Origin: Saccharopolyspora shandongensis
GTDB lineage: Bacteria; Actinomycetota; Actinomycetes; Mycobacteriales; Pseudonocardiaceae
Length of the DNA: 64,000 nt
Direction of reading: 5' to 3'
NCBI RefSeq assembly: GCF_900106995.1
Contig: NZ_FNOK01000028.1
Location: 1 to 64,000, forward strand
Shown one piece after another: positions 17,354 through 26,022 of this stretch (within the stretch, counting starts at the first letter, position 1; the number at the start of each line of letters is the position of its first letter). Both the position numbers and the translations under genes were made by a program. Below the pieces are notes generated by a model, which ran no database searches, was not told where the DNA came from, and saw only the letters and a list, made by a program, of their open reading frames with translations.

Positions 17354-18766
17354 ATGTCGAGACCATCATCATCACACCATCTCCGTGACCGGCACGTCAC
17401 GATGATCGCCATGGGCGGAATCATCGGCGCAGGGCTGTTCATGGGTTCCGGCGCAGTGCTCGCCCAAGTCGGACCGGGTTCCTTTCTCACCTACGCGGTC
17501 ACCGGCGTGCTCATCCTGTTCGTGATGCGCATGCTGGGAGAAATGGCCGCGGCACGCCCTTCGGTCGGTTCCTTCACCGAATACGCGCGCAGCGCTTTGG
17601 GCGACTGGGCCGGGTTCGCCATGGCGTGGCTGTACTGGTACTTCTGGGTCGTCATCGTCGGTTTCGAAGCGGTCGCCGGCGCGGAACTGCTCCAGCGGTG
17701 GGTGCACTGGCCCAAGTGGGTTCTCGCATTAGCCCTCATCATGCTGATGACCGCGACCAACCTGCGATCAACCCGCTCCTACGGCGAGTTCGAGTACTGG
17801 TTCGCCGGGATCAAGGTCCTCGCGATCATCCTCTTCATCGGGCTCGGCCTGGCCTACGTCACAGGCCTGTTCCCGGGCAAGGGCGCGGACATCTCGCACC
17901 TCTACGCCGACGGCGGTCTGCTCCCACACGGCGGAGGCGTGGTCTTCACCGCCGTTGCCGCAGTGGTGCTGTCCATGGTCGGCGCGGAGATCGTGACCGT
18001 CGCAGCCGCGGAGTCGAAGACGCCCCAGCGGTCCATCACCAAGGCGACCAACACCGTCCTCATGCGCATCTCGGTGTTCTACGTCGGATCGATGTTCCTC
18101 GTCGCCGCGATCGTGCCCTGGGCCACGGCGAAACCAGGCCAGTCGCCCTACGTGTCCGCATTGGACATCATGGGGATCCCCTACGGGGGCGACATCATGA
18201 ACATCGTCGTCCTGTTCGCCGTGTTGTCGTGCCTGAACTCCGGCCTGTTCACCGCCTCCCGCATGCTCTTCGTCCTCGCCCGACGCAACGAGGCGCCCCA
18301 ACGCATGCTCAAACGCAACGACCGCGGCGTCCCGATGTGGGCCATTCTCGCCTCGACTCTCGGCGGGTACGTGTGCGTCGGGGCAGCGTACCTGTCGCCG
18401 GACGGCATCTTCTCCTTCCTGCTGAACTCCTCCGGCGCGGTCGTTCTCATCATTTACCTGCTGATCTGCCTGTCTCAGCTGAAACTCCGTCCGGTGCTCG
18501 CACGCGAGCGCCCAGGCGGACTGCCGGTCAAAATGTGGGCACATCCCATTCTGCCGATCGTGACCGCAGCCGGCATCGTGGCCATCCTCGCAGGGATGGC
18601 CCTCGACGAGCACACCCGAAGCCAGGTTGCGCTGAGCGTGGTCGCTTTCGCGATCTGCGCCGGAATTTACCCCGTCGTCCGGATGGTGAAGCGCCGTGCC
18701 GGAGAGCGCATGAACACGACGGACCAGAGTGTCGACGACGCAGTACCGGCAATCAGGGGCGAGTGA
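17354..18766 (+). CDS. Amino acid permease (APC superfamily, GabP/LysP-like)
   Basis: 470 aa from the ATG at 17354; the frame is open further upstream through the leader hairpins and was not used. Twelve membrane helices are expected. The first carries MIAMGGIIGAGLFMGSG, the APC substrate-binding unwound region, and later segments include RMLGEMAAARP and EIVTVAAAESKTP typical of the amino acid transporter family. By position it should import lysine, pipecolate or a related amino acid for the surrounding enzymes. The next gene begins at once after its stop (TGA ATG). Confidence 0.88.
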   Translation: MSRPSSSHHLRDRHVTMIAMGGIIGAGLFMGSGAVLAQVGPGSFLTYAVTGVLILFVMRMLGEMAAARPSVGSFTEYARSALGDWAGFAMAWLYWYFWVVIVGFEAVAGAELLQRWVHWPKWVLALALIMLMTATNLRSTRSYGEFEYWFAGIKVLAIILFIGLGLAYVTGLFPGKGADISHLYADGGLLPHGGGVVFTAVAAVVLSMVGAEIVTVAAAESKTPQRSITKATNTVLMRISVFYVGSMFLVAAIVPWATAKPGQSPYVSALDIMGIPYGGDIMNIVVLFAVLSCLNSGLFTASRMLFVLARRNEAPQRMLKRNDRGVPMWAILASTLGGYVCVGAAYLSPDGIFSFLLNSSGAVVLIIYLLICLSQLKLRPVLARERPGGLPVKMWAHPILPIVTAAGIVAILAGMALDEHTRSQVALSVVAFAICAGIYPVVRMVKRRAGERMNTTDQSVDDAVPAIRGE

Positions 18767-21685
18767 ATGCTGACCAGCGGTAGCCAAAGCCACACCATCC
18801 AACAATGCGAGCACGACCTGCGACGGGAACTCGGCCCGGCAGCCACCGGCATCATCGATTTCAGCCCAGGACGCCGCGCCCAGTACTCCGGCGACGCATC
18901 CAACTACCGGGTGGTCCCGGCCGGGGTCGTCACGCCCCGCACGGTCGACGACGTCGTGCGCACTGTCCGGGTGTGCTACCGCCACGGAGTACCGCTGGTG
19001 GCCCGGGGCGGCGGCACCAGCGTCGCCGGCAATGCCATCACCGAGGGCGTCGTTCTCGATCTGTCCAAACACCTGAACCGGATCCTCGAGATCAACCACG
19101 AGGGCGGCTGGGCGCGGGTGGAACCGGGTGTCGTGCTGGACGACCTGCGGGCGGCAGCCGCCCCACACGGCCTGACCTTCGGCCCCGACCCTTCGACTCA
19201 CAGCCGTTGCACGCTCGGCGGCATGATCGGCAACGATGCGTGCGGCTCGCACTCAGTTGCCTGGGGCCGCACCAGCGACAACGTCATCGAGTTGGATGTT
19301 GTGCTGGCCGACGGCACGCAGATGACCGTCGGCCAGCACACCTCGGCCGAGATCGACGACATCATCGCTTCCGGTGGCGAGCGCGGCCGGGTCTTCGCGC
19401 AGCTGCGCACTCTGGTGGACCGGCATCGCGCCGAGATCCGCCTGGAGCTCGCCCGGTTCCCCAGGCAAGTCTCCGGTTACCCGCTGCACTACCTTCTCCC
19501 GGAGAACCGCTTCGACCTCGCCAAAGCACTGGTGGGTACCGAAGGAACCTGCGCGATCGTTGTGTCGGCCACTGTTCGGCTCGTCCGAACCCCGCCTCAG
19601 CGCTGCCTCGCCGTGATGGGATTCCCCAGCGCCGTTGCTGCGGCTGAGGCCGTGCCCGACATCCTGCGAGCGCGACCGCTCGCCGTCGAGGGCATGGACC
19701 GTGCGCTGGTCGACTCCGCGCAGCAGAAGAGCACGCGACATCTGGACGCCATCGAGCAACTGCCGCCGGGGAAGAGCTGGCTCTACATCGAAATCGGAGG
19801 TGAGACCGCCGCTGCTGCCGAAACCGCCGCCCGAGCCGTGGTGGCACAGCTCAGCGATCATTCCACGAACTCGGTCGTCGTGGCCAAGCCATCAGCACAA
19901 CGGCAGTTGTGGCGCATCAGGGAGGACGGCGCCGGGCTCGCCACCCGCCTGCCGGACGGCAGCGAGGCATGGCCCGGGTGGGAAGACGCAGCGGTCCCTC
20001 CCGAAAACCTAGCTGCCTATCTGCGGGAATTCGAAGACCTGATGCACCGCCACCGTCGACGCGGTGTCATCTACGGGCATTTCGGCGACGGGTGCCTGCA
20101 CGTGCGCATCGACTTCCCACTCGCCGCCGAGGATGGATCACAGCAGTTCCGGCAGTTCATGCAGCAAGCCTGCGAACTCGTCGTCCGTCACGGGGGCTCG
20201 TTCTCGGGAGAACACGGGGACGGCCGGGCCCGCGCCGAGTTCCTTCCCCTGATGTACAGCCCCGCGATCATGGAAGCGTTCAGCGAGTTCAAAGCCATCT
20301 TCGACCCCGAGGATCGATTGAACCCCGGCGTCGTGGTGCGCCCTCGCCCCATCGACGCCGACCTTCGCGTACAGCCACGCCGAAGCCTGGACATCACGCC
20401 GATGTTCTCCTATGAACACGACGATGGCGACATGACCGCCGCCTTGCGCCGATGTGTGGGTGTCGGCAAATGCCGGACGCAACACTCCGCGGGTGTCATG
20501 TGCCCGAGCTACCAGGTCACCCGCGACGAAAAGGACTCCACCCGAGGCCGCGCCCGCGTGCTCAACGAGATGCTGGGCGGCGGCGTCATCGAAGATGGCT
20601 GGAAGTCGACCGAGGTACGCGATGCACTCGATCTGTGCCTGTCCTGCAAGGGATGCAGCCACGACTGCCCTACCCAAGTGGACATGGCCACCTACAAGTC
20701 CGAGTTCCTCCACCACCACTACCGTCGAAGGCTCCGTCCCGCGTCGCACTACTCGATGGGGTGGTTGCCGCTGTGGGCACGGCTGGCACGCACGGCACCG
20801 CGGCTGGTCAATGCTGTGACCAGCTCGCCGGCCGCGGGTGTGCTCAAGCGGTTCGGTGGCATCGCCCCCGAACGCTCCATCCCCCCGTTCGCCCTGGAGT
20901 CCTTCTCGACCTGGTTCCGCACGCGCCCGGCGACACCGGGCGCAGGCAGCAGGGGCACTGTCCTGCTGTGGGTCGACTCGTTCGGCAACGCCCTCAATCC
21001 CGGCCCGTTGCGCGCGGCCACCGAGGTCCTGGAAGAGATCGGCTTCCGGGTAGTCGTGCCCCCAGGAACCCAATGCTGTGGACTCACCTGGATCACCACA
21101 GGTCAACTAGACGTGGCACGCCGAGTTCAACGCCGCGCCCTGAAGGCGATCACGCCCCAGCTCGACGAAGTATCCGCCGTTGTGGGCATCGAACCCAGCT
21201 GTACGGCCACGCTGCGCACAGACCTACCCGACCTGCTTGCCGGCCACCCCATCGCGAAACGGCTCGCCCACATGACGAAGACCTTCGCCGAAACGATCCG
21301 CGAACTCGCACCCGACTGGCAACCCCCAAGACTCCCCATCAAGACGCTGCGCCAGACGCACTGCCACCAGCACGCGGTCATGGGAGACCAGGCCGATTCC
21401 TGGTTGCTGACCCGCATGGGCGTGGACGACACCAAACTCAACTCCGGCTGCTGCGGCCTTGCCGGGAACTTCGGCTTCGAAAAGGACCACTACGACGTCT
21501 CCGTCGCCGCAGGAGAACGCGTACTTCTGCCCGCCGTTCGCGCAGCCGAGGACACCGTACGTGTGCTCGCCGACGGCTTCAGCTGCCACACCCAGATCAA
21601 ACAAGGAGCGCACCGGCACACACATCATCTGGCCGAACTGGTCCGCGAAGCCCACCAAACGCCCACCACGCCACCTGAACGCTGA
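18767..21685 (+). CDS. ydiJ: D-2-hydroxyglutarate dehydrogenase, YdiJ-type FAD/Fe-S fusion
   Basis: 972 aa. N-terminal PCMH-type FAD-binding domain (VARGGGTSVAGNA; TLGGMIGNDACGSHS), FAD-linked oxidase C-terminal domain (YGHFGDGCLHVRIDFP; GEHGDGRARAEFLP), then a ferredoxin-like 4Fe-4S pair (CVGVGKC...CPSY; LCLSCKGCSHDCP) and two CCG-type domains (QCCGLTW; CCGLAGNFGF). This architecture is that of YdiJ-type D-2-hydroxyglutarate dehydrogenases. It would oxidise the HglS product to 2-oxoglutarate and complete the pathway. It is the last gene of the operon-like run, abutting the permease. Confidence 0.88.
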   Translation: MLTSGSQSHTIQQCEHDLRRELGPAATGIIDFSPGRRAQYSGDASNYRVVPAGVVTPRTVDDVVRTVRVCYRHGVPLVARGGGTSVAGNAITEGVVLDLSKHLNRILEINHEGGWARVEPGVVLDDLRAAAAPHGLTFGPDPSTHSRCTLGGMIGNDACGSHSVAWGRTSDNVIELDVVLADGTQMTVGQHTSAEIDDIIASGGERGRVFAQLRTLVDRHRAEIRLELARFPRQVSGYPLHYLLPENRFDLAKALVGTEGTCAIVVSATVRLVRTPPQRCLAVMGFPSAVAAAEAVPDILRARPLAVEGMDRALVDSAQQKSTRHLDAIEQLPPGKSWLYIEIGGETAAAAETAARAVVAQLSDHSTNSVVVAKPSAQRQLWRIREDGAGLATRLPDGSEAWPGWEDAAVPPENLAAYLREFEDLMHRHRRRGVIYGHFGDGCLHVRIDFPLAAEDGSQQFRQFMQQACELVVRHGGSFSGEHGDGRARAEFLPLMYSPAIMEAFSEFKAIFDPEDRLNPGVVVRPRPIDADLRVQPRRSLDITPMFSYEHDDGDMTAALRRCVGVGKCRTQHSAGVMCPSYQVTRDEKDSTRGRARVLNEMLGGGVIEDGWKSTEVRDALDLCLSCKGCSHDCPTQVDMATYKSEFLHHHYRRRLRPASHYSMGWLPLWARLARTAPRLVNAVTSSPAAGVLKRFGGIAPERSIPPFALESFSTWFRTRPATPGAGSRGTVLLWVDSFGNALNPGPLRAATEVLEEIGFRVVVPPGTQCCGLTWITTGQLDVARRVQRRALKAITPQLDEVSAVVGIEPSCTATLRTDLPDLLAGHPIAKRLAHMTKTFAETIRELAPDWQPPRLPIKTLRQTHCHQHAVMGDQADSWLLTRMGVDDTKLNSGCCGLAGNFGFEKDHYDVSVAAGERVLLPAVRAAEDTVRVLADGFSCHTQIKQGAHRHTHHLAELVREAHQTPTTPPER

Positions 21686-21717
21686 CAACTCCCCAGTCGT
21701 CAACCGAGGTTCCAACG

Positions 21718-23328
21718 TCAGATCCGGCCGTCGTAGGCCCCGCGGGGCAGCCTGCACGAGATGACGCTGAACACCTCCGCATCGAGCGACTGCTCGATGG
21801 CCGCGGCGAGCTCCTCCCGGCAACTGACGTCGAAGCCAAGTCCGCCCAAGGCACGACTTACCCCGGCGAAGTCAGTACCGGTGAAATCGACACCTAGGTT
21901 CGGCTGTCCGTTGGCGCGCTGCTTGACCTCGATCAGGGACAGCGACTCGTCGGCGAAGACGAACACGATGACCGGCGTCTTCGCGTCCCGTGCGGTGGCG
22001 AGCTCGCCGAGCGTCATCTCCAGGCACGCGTCACCGGTGAACACCGCCACGGGGCGGGAGGCGTCGCTCAGTTTGGCCCCTATGCCCAGCGGCAACGAGC
22101 AACCCATGGTGCACAGCCCCGAAGATTGCAGCAACGAACGCGGTTCATAGCACATCCAGGTCTGGCTCAACAAAATGCGGTGCGCCCCACTATCCACTGA
22201 GGCCACCGTGTGCGGCGGGAGCACACGCCGCGCGACGTCGACGATGGCAGCTGGGCCCCAAGGTTCCTCAAGGCGGTAGATGTCGGCGAGTTCCTTCTTC
22301 ACCCGGGCGATCTCCTCGGGTGTCCACTCCGATGCCCCGCCGACGCCGTCACGGAGTGCAGCAAGCCCGTGCCGGATGTCGCCGACGAAGGAGTGGGAGG
22401 CCTGGTGCATGTAGTGGGTGTTGGGGCAAGCCGAGAACTCGATCACTCGGTGCTGCCGGTCGTCCCAGACGTTGCGCCAGCCCGCACGCATCTCGATGGG
22501 GTCGTATCCGGCCAGCAGGATGAGGTCAGCGTCGCGGACGATCGGTAGCAGGACGTGGTCGGCTCGCGGAGACAGACCAGCACCCCCGATCGCCAGTTCG
22601 TGACGTTCGTCCACGAGCCCCTTGGCCTTGTAGGTTGTGATCAGTGGGATGTGGAACTCGCCCACCAGGCGGCGGATCTCGTCCTCGGCGTGGTGGTGCA
22701 GCGCTTCGACCCCGGCGATCAGGATCGGCCGCTTGGCGTCGGCCAACCACCGTCGTGCCTGTGCCAGTTCGTTCAAATGCGCCGGCGCGGTTGTCGCAGG
22801 TGGTGTCCGGCGCGTTCCCGCCCTCGCCTCAACCTCTTGCGAGGCAACGGAGATCGGCACGTCGATGTGCACCGGACCGGGTGGATCGTCGGTCGCGATC
22901 GCGATCGCCTTGTCGACCAGTGCTTCGGCCGCTCCCGGCGTCATCCGCAGGGATGCCTTGGTGATCGGTCGCATCAGTGCCGCGTGGTCGAGAACCTGGT
23001 GGGTGTAGGTGGCGGCTTGCTCGTCGTCGACGCAGCCGGTGATGAACAGCAGAGGAACACGATCCTGCATCGCGTTGGCCACGACGTTGGTCGCGTTCGC
23101 CACGCCGGGGCCGAGCGTGGCGATCAGCACGCCGGGCGCGCCGGTGCGGTGGAACACGCCCTCGGCCATGAACCCACCGGAGTTCTCGTGCTTGACGAGC
23201 GTGAAGTTCATTCCGGCCTCGTCGAGTCCATCCATGACGGCGAGCACCTCGCCGCCGGGGATACCGAACGCGTGCCGACAACCGGCCTCGTAGAGCCTTC
23301 GCCCGATTACCTCGGCAACCGTCGACAT
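21718..23328 (-). CDS. ThDP-dependent 2-oxoacid decarboxylase/acetolactate-synthase-like enzyme (AruI-like)
   Basis: 536 aa. N-terminal Pyr domain with the activating Glu48 (VKHENSGGFMAEG), central TPP_M domain, C-terminal PP domain with the cofactor motif starting GDACLEM (GDG in most relatives, here GDA). The family includes 2-ketoarginine decarboxylase AruI, benzoylformate decarboxylase and acetolactate synthase. Upstream lies an aminotransferase gene in the same direction, matching the arginine-transaminase pair AruH-AruI. A role in decarboxylating the 2-oxoacid of lysine or arginine is plausible; substrate not proved. RBS AAGGA precedes the ATG. A 282-bp gap upstream probably contains its own promoter. 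Confidence 0.75.
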   Translation of the reverse strand: MSTVAEVIGRRLYEAGCRHAFGIPGGEVLAVMDGLDEAGMNFTLVKHENSGGFMAEGVFHRTGAPGVLIATLGPGVANATNVVANAMQDRVPLLFITGCVDDEQAATYTHQVLDHAALMRPITKASLRMTPGAAEALVDKAIAIATDDPPGPVHIDVPISVASQEVEARAGTRRTPPATTAPAHLNELAQARRWLADAKRPILIAGVEALHHHAEDEIRRLVGEFHIPLITTYKAKGLVDERHELAIGGAGLSPRADHVLLPIVRDADLILLAGYDPIEMRAGWRNVWDDRQHRVIEFSACPNTHYMHQASHSFVGDIRHGLAALRDGVGGASEWTPEEIARVKKELADIYRLEEPWGPAAIVDVARRVLPPHTVASVDSGAHRILLSQTWMCYEPRSLLQSSGLCTMGCSLPLGIGAKLSDASRPVAVFTGDACLEMTLGELATARDAKTPVIVFVFADESLSLIEVKQRANGQPNLGVDFTGTDFAGVSRALGGLGFDVSCREELAAAIEQSLDAEVFSVISCRLPRGAYDGRI

Positions 23329-23610
23329 TGCACAGTCCTTTCCAGTGCCTCGTCAAGTGAAGTTGATCTTGATATCGGCCCGTCGGATCTTTTAGTTGAT
23401 CGCGCAGCCCGTTTGGGACGAGCGTGCCGGGCAGTCATCAAACGGTGCGGTCGTGCGTTATCCGCTCCGGGAGTTCTTTTTGCGGTGACCACGCTGGATA
23501 TGAGGCATATGGCGAGGTCGGATAATTCGCAGGGTTGCCCCAGGAATATCGCACAATTTTCTCCTCAGATTCTGAATTGGCAGGCGGAGCGTGTGCGAAA
23601 GCCACTCCTT

Positions 23611-24810
23611 TTAGGACAAGCGCTGCAGCGCTGTGGCGAGCCGATCGGCGGCCAGATGCAGCCTGTCGTCGGACGTCGCATATGACAGGCGGATGAAGCC
23701 CGGCATCCCGAAGCCCGAGCCAGGGACGACGGCCACACCTTCGTCGAGGAGGTAGGATGCCAGCGCCATGTCGTCCCCGATCACGCGGCCATTCGGGCTC
23801 GTCCGCCCGAGGAAGGCACGCACGTCTGGAAAGAGGTAGAAGGCTCCTCCCGGACGCGGCGTATGCAACTGCGGGATCGCGTCGAACCGCCGCAACAACA
23901 GGTCGCGGCGGTGTTGGAACACCTGGCAACGGTTGCGCACCTCGTCCTGCGGCCCTTCCAGCGCCGCAGCCGCCGCAGCCTGAGACACCGACGAAGTGTG
24001 CGAGTTGATCTGCATCTGGATCTTGGTCATCGCGTCGATGAGCGCACGTGGCCCGCATCCGTAGCCGACACGCCAGCCGGTCATCGAATACGCCTTGGAG
24101 ACACCGTTGACGGTCAGGATGCGTTGGCGAAGATCGGGGGCGACTTCGGCAAGTGTGGCGAAGGGTGCGCCGTCGAAGACGATGTGCTCGTAGATGTCGT
24201 CAACGAGGACCAGGAAGTTCTGGTGCCGGCTGGCGCGGATCACCTCCGCGAATGCGGACAGCTGCGCTGCCGTGTAGGCCGTGCCGCTGGGGTTGCTGGG
24301 AGAATTCAGCACCAACCATTTTGTCCGCGCGGTGATCGCTGTTTCCAGCGTCTGCGGCTGCAACGCATAGCCGGCGTCCGGCGACGTTGCCAATGACTTC
24401 AGCACGCCTCCGTGCATGCTGGCGATGTCGGCGTAGGAAGCCCAGTACGGTGCCGGAATCAGGACTTCGTCACCGGGCTCGAGCGTGGCCAGGAATGCCT
24501 GATAGATGACCTGTTTACCGCCGCAGCCGACGGTGATGTCGGCGGGCGTGCAAGGGATTGCGTTGTCGCGCTGGAACTTCCGGGCGATGGCCTCCCGGAG
24601 CCGGACCGAGCCGTTGACGGGGGTGTAGCGGGTCTCGCCGGTCACGATCGCACGGATCGCCGCTTCACCGACATGTTGCGGCGTGGGGAAGTCCGGCTCG
24701 CCGAGGGTCATGTCGACCACGCTGCGGCCTTCTCGGAGGGCTACGCGGGTCCGCTCCGCCATCAGTTGGATCGGCGAGGAACGCAGTTTCGCAATCGGCT
24801 TGGAGAACAT
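23611..24810 (-). CDS. Class I PLP aminotransferase (AruH/AspC-like)
   Basis: 399 aa. Fold-type I aminotransferase with the PLP Lys239 in VNGVSKAYSMTGWRVGYG, NSPSNPSGTAY (Asn contacting PLP) and VDDIYEHI. It could transaminate lysine, arginine or aminoadipate. It is transcribed divergently from a LysR regulator and shares direction with the ThDP decarboxylase gene, so the two probably form a pathway step pair. If this enzyme uses L-2-aminoadipate, it would be an alternative to the dehydrogenase at 16046. Confidence 0.82.
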   Translation of the reverse strand: MFSKPIAKLRSSPIQLMAERTRVALREGRSVVDMTLGEPDFPTPQHVGEAAIRAIVTGETRYTPVNGSVRLREAIARKFQRDNAIPCTPADITVGCGGKQVIYQAFLATLEPGDEVLIPAPYWASYADIASMHGGVLKSLATSPDAGYALQPQTLETAITARTKWLVLNSPSNPSGTAYTAAQLSAFAEVIRASRHQNFLVLVDDIYEHIVFDGAPFATLAEVAPDLRQRILTVNGVSKAYSMTGWRVGYGCGPRALIDAMTKIQMQINSHTSSVSQAAAAAALEGPQDEVRNRCQVFQHRRDLLLRRFDAIPQLHTPRPGGAFYLFPDVRAFLGRTSPNGRVIGDDMALASYLLDEGVAVVPGSGFGMPGFIRLSYATSDDRLHLAADRLATALQRLS

Positions 24811-24888
24811 GTCGGACGAGGCTCCCGGTGTTGATCAATAGGGCCTGCAGGCCAGCTCCGGGTACCATATGGCTTCATGTTCCTCCTA

Positions 24889-24898
24889 TTCAATTGAA
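24889..24898. promoter_or_regulatory. Short palindrome in the aminotransferase-lysR divergent region
   Basis: TTCAATTGAA is a perfect 10-bp dyad in an AT-rich patch, 13 bases upstream of the LysR ATG. It is a candidate autoregulatory LysR half-site. Weak on its own. Confidence 0.3.
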
Positions 24899-24910
24899 GT
24901 AGAGTTCAAC

Positions 24911-25819
24911 ATGAAAATGAAGCCGAACGCCGCCTTCCCCACGTTGCGTCAACTGGAGCTGTTCCGGGCGCTCGCCGGCTCCGACGGGATCGCCAACGCC
25001 GGAGCCAAGCTCGGCATGACCCCGTCGGCGACGAGTCACGCACTCAGGGCATTGGAAGACGCTCTTGGCACGGACGTCATCGACCGCAACGCACCCGGCA
25101 TCGAGTTGACCTACGCCGGCCAGCAGATCCTGCCGCATGTCCGTGACGTCTTAGCGGCATTGCAGTTGATCCAGACCACCGCGAACGCCAGCGCCGGCCT
25201 GAGAGCGGGACTGCTGCGCATCGGCTCGTTCGGGGCCAGCTCCTCGCTGACCTTGCTGCCGCCGATGCTGACGGCGTTCCGCGCCCGCTACCCGGGCATC
25301 GACGTGCTCGTGACCGAGAAGACCGACCCGGAGATCGAACAGGAGTTGATCGAGCGACGGATCGAGATCGGGTTCGTCACGCTGCCGAAGCCCCAGTTCG
25401 ACACCCTCCCGCTGGATGTGGACGAAATGGTGGCCGTGGTGCCCGCGGGGCACGAACTCGCCGACACCGATCCGATCTCCCTGCGGGAGCTGGCGCGATA
25501 TCCGCTTATCCTCACCCACGCGGGGTCGCAGGAGTTGATCGGCCACATGTTCGCACAAGCTCGCATCCAGCCGACCGTGACGCACGAACTCCAGCAGCTG
25601 ATTTCGATCCTCGAGTTCGTGGCTCAGGGGCATGGGGTCTCGATCGTGGCCTCGCTGGCCCTTCCCGACCAGCACGACGGCGTCGTCTACCGCCGGATCA
25701 GACCGCGGGCATCACGACAGGTCGGCTTGGCCTGCCTCAACGAGCGACGACTGTCGCCTGCCGCCGCCGCACTGTGGGAACTGGTGCGAAACAGAGCGGC
25801 AAGGGGTCGTGAGTCCTGA
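24911..25819 (+). CDS. LysR-family regulator divergent from the aminotransferase
   Basis: 302 aa from the ATG at 24911 (an ATG two codons later is also possible). N-terminal helix-turn-helix (LRQLELFRALAGSDGIANAGAKLGMTPSATSHALRALE) and LysR substrate domain. Position and direction make it the likely regulator of the aminotransferase/decarboxylase pair. Confidence 0.87.
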   Translation: MKMKPNAAFPTLRQLELFRALAGSDGIANAGAKLGMTPSATSHALRALEDALGTDVIDRNAPGIELTYAGQQILPHVRDVLAALQLIQTTANASAGLRAGLLRIGSFGASSSLTLLPPMLTAFRARYPGIDVLVTEKTDPEIEQELIERRIEIGFVTLPKPQFDTLPLDVDEMVAVVPAGHELADTDPISLRELARYPLILTHAGSQELIGHMFAQARIQPTVTHELQQLISILEFVAQGHGVSIVASLALPDQHDGVVYRRIRPRASRQVGLACLNERRLSPAAAALWELVRNRAARGRES

Positions 25820-25857
25820 CCGGCCGAAAGCGGCACGGTCCCCGGCGGGCTGACGCG

Positions 25858-25872
25858 TGAGCCTAAGGCTCA
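25858..25872. promoter_or_regulatory. Palindrome TGAGCC-TAA-GGCTCA downstream of lysR
   Basis: A perfect six-base inverted repeat with a three-base loop, 38 bp after the LysR stop and about 150 bp before the acyl-CoA dehydrogenase-like gene. It may be a weak terminator or an operator of the next unit. The following 100 bp are AT-rich (TTAATTTATT near 25936) and probably contain the promoter. Confidence 0.4.
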
Positions 25873-26022
25873 GACAGAGTCAAAATGGATAGAAGGCAGA
25901 GCGAGATCGGGTTGTTCCGGCGCGCGGCGAGAACTTAATTTATTCACACCCGACGCTTTGGCGATGATTTCCAGCAGACCGCAGTGTCACCCAAGGCCGA
26001 CACATGAAGGGAAGTTGCCGCC

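Noticed and set aside
17768..19252. 494-codon minus-strand frame across the permease and ydiJ
   Set aside because: Antisense to two well-supported genes and lacking any recognisable domain.
23329..23610. Repeated GTTGATC words in the gap upstream of the ThDP enzyme as an operator
   Set aside because: Two short copies in the same direction without symmetry are not enough to call a site.
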